Positions 13,012 through 21,349 of a DNA stretch of 25,058 bases are shown here, piece after piece. The notes beneath the pieces are model-generated. The model made no database searches. It saw only the letters and a list, made by a program, of their open reading frames with translations, and had not been told where the DNA came from. This stretch comes from Methylococcaceae bacterium UBA4132. Lineage in GTDB: Bacteria > Pseudomonadota > Gammaproteobacteria > Methylococcales > Methylomonadaceae. The DNA lies in contig DFWO01000025.1 of the NCBI GenBank assembly GCA_002380945.1, positions 1 through 25,058 on the forward strand, given 5' to 3'. The translations under genes were made by a program, and so were the position numbers. The number at the start of each line of letters is the position of its first letter. The stretch's first letter is position 1.

Positions 13012-15024
13012 ATGCAGTTAAACAAATTATCAGCGGCAATAACTGGTTTATTTTTTTCACTAAATGTAAATGCAACAGTGCTTCCAGCTCCAACGCCGTA
13101 TGACGCTAACTTACCCAATTATGTTTATGGTCTAGCGACTGCTTCTGGTGTTCCTACTGCCGCCATATATGTATCTGCTATCTACACCGATAGCCAGTTG
13201 GTTGATTTTTTAAGTAATGAAATAACCCCCGCCCTATCTTCAACATTAGGTCAATCAAATGCTTACACCGATGGTCAAGTTTCGGCTGGTTATAATTCAG
13301 CGGTTGCGTACACCAATGCCGTAGGAAATAACACTTTAACATCGGCAAATGGTTACACAAATGGTCAAGTAGCGGCGGCGATTGGTTATACGAATACTGT
13401 AGGAAGTAACACTTTAACATCAGCAAATGGCTACACAAATACTAAAACAGCCGCACTCGGGAATAGCACTGCCTCAACCATTGGTGGTGGTAGTGCCTAT
13501 AATCCCGCAACGGGAACTATAAGCTCCCCGACAATTAGTGTCGGCGGTGCAAACTACAATAATGTAACTGGGGCAATCCAAGCATTAGACACAAAAACAA
13601 ATAATTTAGGCGTTAAAAACGATGGCTCTTTAGCATCTGTGGCTTCATCTTTAGGCGGCGGTTCAACCTACAACCCTGTAACTGGTGCAGTTTCTCGACC
13701 GACATACACTGTAGGCGGTACGAATTACAATGATGTAGGTTCTGCGCTAAACGGAACTTTAACTGCGGCAAACACGCTCGGCAATAGCACTGCTGCTTCT
13801 TTCGGCGGCGGTAGTGCTTACAATCTTGCGACTGGTGCAATTAGCAATCCGACAATAGCGGTAGCTGGTACAACGTACAGTAACACTACGGATGCCGTTC
13901 AAGCCTTGGACAGTCACGCGGTTAAGTATGACAACAATGCCGCTGGCACACCTGATTATTCAAATGTGACATTAGGAACTATTGGCACAACTGCAACAAT
14001 TCACAATGTCACTGCTGGCGTAGCTGGAACGGATGCAGTCAATGTTAATCAATTAGCTGGATTAGGAAGTAAAAACGATGGCTCTCTAGCATCTGTGTCT
14101 TCATCTTTCGGCGGCGGTAGTGTTTACAATCCTGTAACTGGTGCATTTTCTCAACCGACTTATGCGGTAGGCGGTACGAATTACAATGATGTAGGCGCGG
14201 CGTTAAACGGCACTTTAACCGAAACAAATAATTACACTAATACTAAAGCCAATGATGTATTAACTTCGGCAAATAATTACACCAAATCTCAGGTTTTTGA
14301 TTCTTCCGCGACTGTTCTAGGTGCGGCAAAGGGTTACACCAATGTTAAAACAAGCGTATTGGGCGATAGCACTTCCTCCGCCTTTGGCGGTGGTAGTGTT
14401 TACAATCCTGTAACTGGTGCAATTAGCAATCCGACAATAGCGGTAGCTGGTACAACGTACAGTAACACTACGGATGCAGTTCAAGCCTTGGACAGTCACG
14501 CAGTTAAGTATGACAACAATGCCGCTGGTATACCTGATTATTCAAATGTGACATTAGGGACTACTGGCACAACTGCAACAATTCACAACGTCACTGCCGG
14601 CGTAGCTGGAACGGATGCAGCAAACATTCAACAAGTAACTGACGCTCAAAATAATGCTATTAGCGCGGCTAATGCTTATACCAATGGGCAAGTTAATAAT
14701 CTTGGTTCAAAAACTCAAGCGCAAATTTCATCACTGGCTAGTCAAAATCAAGCACAATTTAAAACCTTAAGCAATCAAATCAAAGCTACAGGCTCTATCG
14801 CTTCTGCTATGTCTGCATTAATTCCAAACCTTCATTCTGCAAGCAACATCCAAGCTCAGGCCGCAGTGGGCTACGGCAGTGGTGCGGCGGCAATAGGTGG
14901 CGGTATGACGTATCAAATCAATAACGACACTTTACTGGTCGGCAAGTTAGCAGTTTCAACAACTAGTGGTGTAGGTATGCAAAACCGTATCGGCGGGGCT
15001 GTCGGTATTAGTTTAGGACTTTAA
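13012..15024 (+). CDS. YadA-type trimeric autotransporter adhesin
   Basis: A 670-residue type Vc adhesin. The first 22 residues form a signal peptide ending near NVNA. The passenger has short YTN-rich coiled-coil segments (SANGYTNGQ) and stalk or neck modules with GGGS(V/A)YNPVTGAISNPT, AVKYDNNAAG and TIHNVTAGVAGTDAVNVNQL, typical of YadA-like stalks. The last 75 residues follow a helix (IASAMSALIPNLHSASN) with four beta-strands, the trimeric membrane anchor. The protein ends GISLGL rather than with Phe, Trp or Tyr, which is unusual for a substrate of the Bam complex. SD AGGA lies 7 nt upstream. It would bind surfaces or recipient cells. Its place in the transfer operon suggests mating-pair stabilisation. 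Confidence 0.85.
   Translation: MQLNKLSAAITGLFFSLNVNATVLPAPTPYDANLPNYVYGLATASGVPTAAIYVSAIYTDSQLVDFLSNEITPALSSTLGQSNAYTDGQVSAGYNSAVAYTNAVGNNTLTSANGYTNGQVAAAIGYTNTVGSNTLTSANGYTNTKTAALGNSTASTIGGGSAYNPATGTISSPTISVGGANYNNVTGAIQALDTKTNNLGVKNDGSLASVASSLGGGSTYNPVTGAVSRPTYTVGGTNYNDVGSALNGTLTAANTLGNSTAASFGGGSAYNLATGAISNPTIAVAGTTYSNTTDAVQALDSHAVKYDNNAAGTPDYSNVTLGTIGTTATIHNVTAGVAGTDAVNVNQLAGLGSKNDGSLASVSSSFGGGSVYNPVTGAFSQPTYAVGGTNYNDVGAALNGTLTETNNYTNTKANDVLTSANNYTKSQVFDSSATVLGAAKGYTNVKTSVLGDSTSSAFGGGSVYNPVTGAISNPTIAVAGTTYSNTTDAVQALDSHAVKYDNNAAGIPDYSNVTLGTTGTTATIHNVTAGVAGTDAANIQQVTDAQNNAISAANAYTNGQVNNLGSKTQAQISSLASQNQAQFKTLSNQIKATGSIASAMSALIPNLHSASNIQAQAAVGYGSGAAAIGGGMTYQINNDTLLVGKLAVSTTSGVGMQNRIGGAVGISLGL
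13831..14038 (+). repeat. 208-bp direct repeat in the adhesin, copy A
   Basis: The segment encoding TGAISNPTIAV to GTDA is repeated at 14413-14620 with about eight differences. It can change adhesin length by recombination and leaves the protein in frame if two whole copies merge. Confidence 0.85.
14413..14620 (+). repeat. 208-bp direct repeat in the adhesin, copy B
   Basis: The second copy of 13831-14038. The 582-bp offset is a multiple of three (194 codons), so deletion between copies keeps the frame. Shorter related modules also repeat, for example near 13615 and 14071 (AAAACGATGGCTCT). Confidence 0.85.
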
Positions 15025-15051
15025 TATCAGACCAAATCATCACCAATCATC

Positions 15052-15080
15052 AAATGGCGACTACGGTCGCCATTTTTTTA
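15052..15080 (+). terminator. Intrinsic terminator after the adhesin gene
   Basis: AAATGGCGAC and GTCGCCATTT form a 10-bp stem with a TACG tetraloop of the stable UNCG class, followed by seven or more Ts. It ends the virB1-Omp85-adhesin unit and sets topB apart. Confidence 0.92.
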
Positions 15081-15085
15081 TAACT

Positions 15086-15103
15086 TTTTCTCATATGAGA
15101 AAA
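15086..15103. repeat. 18-bp palindrome TTTTCTCATATGAGAAAA, copy 4
   Basis: Here the symmetry extends to 20 bp (15085-15104). It lies just past the adhesin terminator and 27 bp before the topB ATG, where a bound protein could control topB. Confidence 0.8.
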
Positions 15104-15130
15104 ATTAAATAATCAGATAGGAATAATTTT

Positions 15131-17161
15131 ATGAAAGTCATAGTAGCTGAAAAACCATCAGTAGCTCGTAGTATTGCTGAGTGCTTAGGGATTACAGGTA
15201 AATACGAGGGGTATCTTGAAGGCAATGGTTATCAAGTAACGTGGGCATTCGGGCATTTAGTGGGATTAAAAAACCCAGACGAATACACGCCAGATTGGAA
15301 ACCTTGGAGAATGGAAACATTGCCAATTATTCCAGACACGTTTCAACTAAAAGCAAATGATGATGACGGAGCGAAAAAACAGCTTGCCGTTATTAAGTCC
15401 CTTTTTAGCAAAGCAACCGAAGTTGTTTGTGCCACCGATGCGGGGCGTGAGGGTGAATTAATTTTCCGTTATATTGTTGATTGGACAGGTTATGAACATT
15501 TGCCAGTTAAACGATTATGGATCAGTTCATTAACGGACGAAGCAATCCGCACAGGCTTTAATCAACTTAAAGACGGCGGAACATTTTACAATCTTTATCA
15601 AGCGGCAAAATGTCGTAGTCAAGCGGATTGGTTAGTTGGTTTAAATGCTACCCGCGCTTACAGCATTAAATTTGGTCAACAAGGAAAAGGTGCATTATCT
15701 ATCGGACGGGTTCAAACGCCAGTATTGGCTATGATTACTCAAAGAGATAGCGATATAGCAGGGTTTGCCCCCAGCAACTTTTGGGAAGTTGTCGCCTTGT
15801 ACAATGACATTCAATTTCAATACTTGGACGGGCGGTTTAGTACGAAATTGGAAGCCGATAACCTCTTGGTAAAGTTGGGCGGTCACAATTTAACCATAAC
15901 CGATGTGGCAGGTAAGAGCAAAAAAATCATGCCGCCGTTACTGTACGATTTAACCGATTTGCAAAAGGATTTAAACGTGCGGTACGGGTTCACTGCTGAA
16001 CAAACATTGTTGCTTGTTCAGTCTTTGTATGAAAAAAAGTCTGTTACCTATCCTCGTACAGATAGCCGTTACCTAAGCGGCGATATGAAAGCGGATATGC
16101 CCAAAATATTAGAAAGTCTATGCGGTCAATTTGCGGCGCAAATTGCCCTGTTGCCTAGCGGGGCAATGCCAGATAATCGTTATTTTAACGATGATAAAGT
16201 GACAGATCATCACGCAATTATTCCAACTGCCACGCCGCCAAAAAGTTTAAATGCCGATGAAGCCATTGCGTACCAAGCAATCAGCCTACGTTTTATTTCT
16301 GCGTTTTATCCGCCCTGCATTAAACAAGTAACCACTGTGAAAGCCGTTATTAACGGCGAAAACTTCAAAACCGCTGGCACTATCATTGAGTCACAAGGCT
16401 GGCAGGTCTTGTACAAAGATGATGCCAAAGACAAAGACGCAAAAATTTTACCGCCTTTTGTAAAAGGCGAAACAGGCGCACACCAGCCAAAAATCACACA
16501 AGGCAAAACCACACCGCCTAAGTCATTTACTGAAGCTACCTTGTTAGCAATGATGGAATCGGCAGGTAAAACCTGCGAAGAAGGTGTATTTAAAGACGCT
16601 ATGAAAGACAGCGGCTTAGGTACACCTGCCACCCGTGCATCAACCATTGAAACTTTAATTAAACGCGGTTTTATTGTTCGCCAAAAAAATAATGTCGTGA
16701 GCAGTCCATCGGGGCGCGAATTAATTAAGCTGATTCCAAGCGAAAGTCTTAAATCAGCGGCTTTAACGGGCGAATGGGAACATAAATTAAAGCTAATTGA
16801 ACAAGGCACATACTCGCCCGATGTATTTATACAAGAAATAGTCGATTTCACCCAAAAAATTAAAACCGATGTAGAAGGCATTAATCACAGTCCGATTATT
16901 CATAACAGCTTAGGCGATTGCCCGTTATGTAATGGAAAGGTTATCGACACGCCAAAAACATTCGGTTGTTCAAACTGGAAAACGGGTTGCCAATTTACAA
17001 TTTGGAAAGTCATATCTAAGAAGAAAATAAGTACGGCTGTTGCAAAAGAGTTATTAGCTAAAGGCGAAACAAAAATGATAAAGGGCTTTATCGGAAAAAA
17101 TGACAAAGAATTTCAAGCTGGTTTGAAAATGGTTAATGGAAAGGTTTTATTTTCCTTTTAA
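15131..17161 (+). CDS. topB: DNA topoisomerase III
   Basis: A 676-residue type IA topoisomerase of the TopB/TraE kind carried by conjugative plasmids. The Toprim domain starts at VIVAEKPSVARSIAE and holds the acidic DAGREGELIFR motif near residue 103. The catalytic Tyr is in SVTYPRTDSRYLS near residue 306. One C-terminal Cys4 zinc finger (CPLCNGK, then GCSNWKTGC) lies near 597-620. It relaxes or decatenates DNA by passing one strand and may resolve plasmid replication or transfer intermediates. SD ATAGGA is upstream of the ATG. No terminator separates it from virB2, so part of the virB transcript may begin here. Confidence 0.93.
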   Translation: MKVIVAEKPSVARSIAECLGITGKYEGYLEGNGYQVTWAFGHLVGLKNPDEYTPDWKPWRMETLPIIPDTFQLKANDDDGAKKQLAVIKSLFSKATEVVCATDAGREGELIFRYIVDWTGYEHLPVKRLWISSLTDEAIRTGFNQLKDGGTFYNLYQAAKCRSQADWLVGLNATRAYSIKFGQQGKGALSIGRVQTPVLAMITQRDSDIAGFAPSNFWEVVALYNDIQFQYLDGRFSTKLEADNLLVKLGGHNLTITDVAGKSKKIMPPLLYDLTDLQKDLNVRYGFTAEQTLLLVQSLYEKKSVTYPRTDSRYLSGDMKADMPKILESLCGQFAAQIALLPSGAMPDNRYFNDDKVTDHHAIIPTATPPKSLNADEAIAYQAISLRFISAFYPPCIKQVTTVKAVINGENFKTAGTIIESQGWQVLYKDDAKDKDAKILPPFVKGETGAHQPKITQGKTTPPKSFTEATLLAMMESAGKTCEEGVFKDAMKDSGLGTPATRASTIETLIKRGFIVRQKNNVVSSPSGRELIKLIPSESLKSAALTGEWEHKLKLIEQGTYSPDVFIQEIVDFTQKIKTDVEGINHSPIIHNSLGDCPLCNGKVIDTPKTFGCSNWKTGCQFTIWKVISKKKISTAVAKELLAKGETKMIKGFIGKNDKEFQAGLKMVNGKVLFSF

Positions 17162-17205
17162 TTAACGTTTATATCTTGATTTTTAATTAAATTAAAAAGT
17201 TCTAA

Positions 17206-17211
17206 TATAAT
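17206..17211 (+). promoter_or_regulatory. Possible -10 for the virB2-virB6 operon
   Basis: TATAAT sits 51 bp before the virB2 ATG in very AT-rich DNA. The -35 region is poor. The SD AAAGGA is at 17248-17253. Confidence 0.4.
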
Positions 17212-17262
17212 ACTACTTTAATTAACTTTATTTACAAAATAAAATACAAAGGAAAATTAACA

Positions 17263-17577
17263 ATGAATACTAAAGAAACCAAAAAACATAACATCCGCTT
17301 ATTAAAAGTAACTTTCGCTGTGTTATTGTCTTTCGCCGCCATTTTTCCTGAATTGGCTTTTGCTGGCGCACCTTGGCAGACTACCGCACAAAGCATTTAC
17401 AGTGCATTCTTTGCCAGTGCATTTGTAAAAATACTCGCGGCTATTGCATTAGGGGCGTGCGGACTAATGGCTTTCATGGGGAAAATGGAATGGAAATGGG
17501 TTTTAAATATCGGAATTGGTTTGCTTTTAATTTTTGGCGGCAGTCAAATTGTAAATATGTTGTCTGGTCAACAATAA
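17263..17577 (+). CDS. virB2: VirB2-like major pilin
   Basis: A 104-residue prepilin. A long signal peptide (hydrophobic segment FAVLLSFAAIFPELAFA) is probably cut before GAPW near residue 35. Two hydrophobic helices follow (residues about 52-70 and 78-95) around a short cytoplasmic loop GKMEWKW, the standard VirB2/TrbC arrangement. It forms the pilus and the outer part of the T4SS channel. It begins the virB2-B3-B4-B5-eex-B6 run. Confidence 0.9.
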   Translation: MNTKETKKHNIRLLKVTFAVLLSFAAIFPELAFAGAPWQTTAQSIYSAFFASAFVKILAAIALGACGLMAFMGKMEWKWVLNIGIGLLLIFGGSQIVNMLSGQQ

Positions 17578-17587
17578 TTTTTCAGTT

Positions 17588-17914
17588 ATGAGAAATGAAC
17601 AAATAGAAGTAAATACATTGTTCGTTGGTCTAACAAGACCAACGACAATTTTTGGAATACCTTATATTGCATTTGTTATTGAAATGTTTGTATCGATGAT
17701 GTTGTTTTTGATGACAAACAATCTACTTTACTTATCAATTATTTTCCCGCTTCATTTCATTTTATATGCCATATCGGCGCATGATGCAGGTAAATTCGAT
17801 GAGATATACAAATGGCTCATTACAAGTGGCAAATGTCTTAATTTTAGGTATTGGGGTTCGGTGAGTTTCTCACCGAATTACTTTCTAATTAAAAAAAGTA
17901 AAAAAGGGGAATAA
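17588..17914 (+). CDS. virB3: VirB3-like inner-membrane protein
   Basis: A 108-residue protein with the family start LFVGLTRPTTIFGIPY. Two adjacent membrane segments follow (residues about 25-65, including VSMMLFLMTNNLLYLSIIF), then a short soluble tail. VirB3 is an inner-membrane T4SS component that acts with VirB4. It lies 10 bp after virB2 and only 2 bp before virB4, which has the SD AAAGGGGA inside the end of virB3. Confidence 0.9.
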   Translation: MRNEQIEVNTLFVGLTRPTTIFGIPYIAFVIEMFVSMMLFLMTNNLLYLSIIFPLHFILYAISAHDAGKFDEIYKWLITSGKCLNFRYWGSVSFSPNYFLIKKSKKGE

Positions 17915-17916
17915 TT

Positions 17917-20352
17917 ATGCCCGTGGCATTAATTAATGTTGCCTTGCCAATTGACAAAGAAGTACCTGCGTCTGATTTCATTCCTTATTCATCTCACATA
18001 ACTCAAAATATAATCAAAACCCAAAATGGCGACTATGTTGCAGTTATTAGAGTGGAAGGCATAGCGCATGAATCGGCAGATAACGGTGATTTAAACGCTT
18101 GGCACAATCAGCTAAATGGTTTGCTACGCAACATAGCATCGCCTAATGTTGCTCTGTGGTCTCATATCGTTCGCCGACAAACGGACGACTATCCCGCTGG
18201 TGAATTTTCAAACAAATTTTGTGCTGATTTCAACGACACCTACAAACAACGCATGAAAAATAAAGATTTGCGGTCAAACGCGCTTTATTTAACTATCGTA
18301 CTGCGCCCTACGCCCTCTAAAACAATTTCTTTCCTGTCAAAACTATTGGTAAAACAAGATGCCGCTAATTTGAGAGCCGCACAACTGGAAGAAATAGAAA
18401 AACTTAACGACTTAGTTAATACGGCGTTAAGTTCTTTGGATAGATACGCCCCTGAATTACTGGGGTGTTATGACTACAAAGACAATCAATTTTCAGAAGT
18501 TCTTGAATTTTTGGCGTATTTAATAAATGGCGAATGGCAAAGAATACCACTGCCCAGAAATGAAATTAGCGACATTTTAGCAACGTCACGCCCGTTTTTC
18601 AGCAAAGGCGGATTGATGTCATTAAAAACGCCAACAAAAACAATTTATGGCAGTGTTCTAGCAATCCAAGAATACCCAAGTCAGTCAAACACGGGAATGC
18701 TAAATGAATTATTAGCAATGCCCTTTGATTTTGTTCTGTCTCAATCATTTGCATTTGTCCCTAAACAAACCGCCCTTTCTGACATAAAAATGCAGATCGG
18801 GCGCATGGTAAATGCTGGCGATGTGGCGATTTCTCAAGTTGATGAACTTGGACAAGCAATGGATGATCTAGTGTCTAATCGTTGGGTGATGGGGGTTCAC
18901 AGTCTAACCTTTTCAATTAGTACCGATTCAGCAAAAAGACTAAATGACTGCATCAGCCTAGCTGGCACGGTGTTGTCCGATGCTGGCATGAAGTGGTGTA
19001 AGGAAGATTTGGGTGCGGTTTCCGCATTTTGGTCACAATTGCCCGCAAATTTTGAATACAGAGTTAGAACGGGAAAAATTAACAGCCTGAATTTTGCGGG
19101 TTTTTGCAGTCTCCACAATTACCCAGTTGGACGCATTAATCACAATCAATGGGGTAATGCCGTAACCCTATTTGAAACATTGGGCGGTGGTGCTTATTAC
19201 TTCAATTTTCACAAGGGCGAAGTGGGTGCAGAAAAAGCACTCGCCAAAATAGATAAGAACCACAAAGAGCTTGCCAACACGATTGTAATAGGTCAATCAG
19301 GTGTGGGTAAAACGGTTTTGCTTGGAATGCTACTGGCACAACTGCAAAAATTCCATACCAATGATGAAAATTTAACCTGTGTTGTGTTCGACAAAGACTT
19401 AGGTACATCTATCGCTGTCCGTGCAATGGGCGGCAAATACTTTCCGCTGAAGAATGGCATTCCATCAGGTTTTAACCCATTCCAATTAGAACCCACACCT
19501 AATAACATTACGTTCCTTATTAAATTGATTAAACGGCTTGTTAAACATGAGTCTTATCCGATTACACCCGCTCAAGAACAAGATATTGCAAGGGCGGTAG
19601 CGGGTGTCATGCGGACAGATAAAGAACACCGCCGTTTGAGTTCTGTCATTCAATTTTTAAACAGAACCGAAGAAAACGGCATTTATGAGCGTTTGACAAA
19701 ATGGTGTGCGGGTCGTGAATTTGGATGGTTGTTTGATAATGTAACAGACACGCTAGACATAGATAACAGCCCCATTATTGGCTTCGATGTCACAGAATTT
19801 TTAGACAATGACGACACCAGAACGCCAACAATCATGTACTTATTTCACCGCATAGAAAGCCTATTTGATGGGCGGAGAATGCCTATCTTCATGGACGAAT
19901 TTTGGAAACTGCTCAAAGATGAAGAATTTCAAGACCTCGCGCAAAACAAACTGGTAACAATTAGAAAGCAGAACGGCTTTTTAATCTTAGCAACACAATC
20001 GCCGCAACAAGTTTTAAGAAACAAGATTGCTTACGCCATTGTTGAACAAACGGCAACAAAAATCTTCTTGCCTAATCCATCGGCTGATTACGGCGACTAT
20101 GTGAACGGATTTAAGTTGTCAGAAAAAGAGTATTTGCTTATTAAGAACTTAGGTGAAAAAAGCCGCTGTTGTTTAGTAAAACAAGGCAACAATTCAGTTG
20201 TCGTCAAGCTAGATTTAAAAGGTTTTGATGATGAACTGGCGGTGCTATCTGGCAATACCGCTACGGCGTTGTTAGCAGAAAGAGTGATTGAACAGTACGG
20301 GGATAATCCTGATAGTTGGCTTCCTGAGTTTCACAAGCAGAGAATGGGGTAA
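17917..20352 (+). CDS. virB4: VirB4 T4SS ATPase
   Basis: An 811-residue VirB4/TraB ATPase. The N-terminal half carries the CagE/TrbE/VirB family domain. Walker A is GQSGVGKTVLL near residue 460, Walker B is MPIFMDEFW near residue 658, and the RKQNGFLILATQSPQQ motif follows near 690. VirB4 powers pilus biogenesis and substrate transfer at the inner membrane. The length is normal and no frameshift is seen, so the gene looks functional. Confidence 0.95.
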   Translation: MPVALINVALPIDKEVPASDFIPYSSHITQNIIKTQNGDYVAVIRVEGIAHESADNGDLNAWHNQLNGLLRNIASPNVALWSHIVRRQTDDYPAGEFSNKFCADFNDTYKQRMKNKDLRSNALYLTIVLRPTPSKTISFLSKLLVKQDAANLRAAQLEEIEKLNDLVNTALSSLDRYAPELLGCYDYKDNQFSEVLEFLAYLINGEWQRIPLPRNEISDILATSRPFFSKGGLMSLKTPTKTIYGSVLAIQEYPSQSNTGMLNELLAMPFDFVLSQSFAFVPKQTALSDIKMQIGRMVNAGDVAISQVDELGQAMDDLVSNRWVMGVHSLTFSISTDSAKRLNDCISLAGTVLSDAGMKWCKEDLGAVSAFWSQLPANFEYRVRTGKINSLNFAGFCSLHNYPVGRINHNQWGNAVTLFETLGGGAYYFNFHKGEVGAEKALAKIDKNHKELANTIVIGQSGVGKTVLLGMLLAQLQKFHTNDENLTCVVFDKDLGTSIAVRAMGGKYFPLKNGIPSGFNPFQLEPTPNNITFLIKLIKRLVKHESYPITPAQEQDIARAVAGVMRTDKEHRRLSSVIQFLNRTEENGIYERLTKWCAGREFGWLFDNVTDTLDIDNSPIIGFDVTEFLDNDDTRTPTIMYLFHRIESLFDGRRMPIFMDEFWKLLKDEEFQDLAQNKLVTIRKQNGFLILATQSPQQVLRNKIAYAIVEQTATKIFLPNPSADYGDYVNGFKLSEKEYLLIKNLGEKSRCCLVKQGNNSVVVKLDLKGFDDELAVLSGNTATALLAERVIEQYGDNPDSWLPEFHKQRMG

Positions 20353-20391
20353 TGTCATGAGATTGGCAATTAATTTAATGAGGTTTGAACT

Positions 20392-21060
20392 ATGAAAATA
20401 ATATCTGTTATGGCGTTATTCTTAGCTTTTGGCACGGCGAGGGCGGGGATGCCTGTTTTCGACGCTTCCAATTTTGCACAGGCTGTTCAGCAAGTCACCA
20501 CAGCGGCTGAACAACTGAATCAGCTAAAAAGCCAAGTATTGAATGGCATTCAGCAATTAAAACAACTTGAAGAACAATTTAAGAATCTGAGCGGTGTTAG
20601 TGGTGTTGGCAACCTAGCCACATCGGCGCGTAACATTCTGCCGCAAAATTTAAGCAGTGCTACCAGTTTTGGCAATTCATCGGCGATTCAGGAGGCGAAC
20701 AAAATCATTGACTTAGCTAAAACCTCTATCGACCCAAACAGTGTTGAGGGGCAATTGTTCACAAAACAACGCCAACAAAGCGCGGTAAATCTAGCGGCGA
20801 TTCAAATTTCTTATCAAGCATCATTTGACCGTATTAACAATCTACAAGCTTTATTGAGTCAGATTGAGCAATCACCTAGTGCGAAAAATATCGCGGACTT
20901 ACAGGCAAGAATTCAAGCTGAGCAATTGTTTCTGCAAAACGAAACTAATCAATTGGCGGCAATGGGGCAAATGCAACAAACTCAAAAAACGATTAATGAA
21001 CAGCAAGAGATTGAAACGCGGTTGCAAGCCAATCAAAACAATACTAACCATCAATGGTAA
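20392..21060 (+). CDS. virB5: VirB5-like minor pilin
   Basis: A 222-residue secreted protein. The signal peptide is about 19 residues (VMALFLAFGTARA then GMPVFD). The mature part is helical and Gln-rich, with the start pattern PVFDASNFAQAVQQVTTAA and a long central helix, as in VirB5/TraC/TrbJ. VirB5 sits at the pilus tip and may contact recipients. SD GAGG lies 9 nt upstream. The C-terminus, NNTNHQW, almost matches the end of the next protein (SSTNHKW). Confidence 0.85.
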   Translation: MKIISVMALFLAFGTARAGMPVFDASNFAQAVQQVTTAAEQLNQLKSQVLNGIQQLKQLEEQFKNLSGVSGVGNLATSARNILPQNLSSATSFGNSSAIQEANKIIDLAKTSIDPNSVEGQLFTKQRQQSAVNLAAIQISYQASFDRINNLQALLSQIEQSPSAKNIADLQARIQAEQLFLQNETNQLAAMGQMQQTQKTINEQQEIETRLQANQNNTNHQW

Positions 21061-21064
21061 TTAC

Positions 21065-21343
21065 ATGAAAAAAATAATCATTCTCTTGGTATCAATATTC
21101 GTTTTAGCTCTTACGTCTTGCGACAAAGATGCGGACGGTGTGCCGAAAATAACAGACCCAGATAACATCACCGTAGGCGATCAACGCATGACTGCGGAAG
21201 CGTTTTATAACGCCTATTGCAAGCTAGAGCCAACTAATGAAACCTGCATCGCTGTTGAGCGTTCCGATAAAGTGTATAAAGAAAAACTGGAAATCGAAAA
21301 GCGGCTTTCTGTAACACAAAGCAGCACTAATCACAAATGGTAA
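21065..21343 (+). CDS. Eex-like small lipoprotein
   Basis: A 92-residue lipoprotein from the ATG at 21065. The signal IIILLVSIFVLALTSC has a good lipobox, with Cys at residue 19. The mature part is charged and has two further Cys (YCKLEPTNETC) in a helical region. In pKM101-type operons a small lipoprotein between virB5 and virB6 is the entry-exclusion protein Eex, which blocks repeat transfer into cells that already hold the plasmid. Position, size and Cys pattern agree. VirB7 is the alternative, but VirB7 normally follows virB6 and is shorter. A longer frame from 20864 overlaps virB5 and is not the true start. Confidence 0.65.
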   Translation: MKKIIILLVSIFVLALTSCDKDADGVPKITDPDNITVGDQRMTAEAFYNAYCKLEPTNETCIAVERSDKVYKEKLEIEKRLSVTQSSTNHKW

Positions 21344-21349
21344 TTTGTT

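Noticed and set aside
13178..14499. Minus-strand frames across the adhesin gene
   Set aside because: Their codons mirror the repetitive adhesin sequence, and they have no ribosome-binding sites or family resemblance.
20864..21064. Extended reading frame upstream of the Eex-like lipoprotein
   Set aside because: It overlaps virB5 in another frame, and the clear lipoprotein signal begins at ATG 21065.
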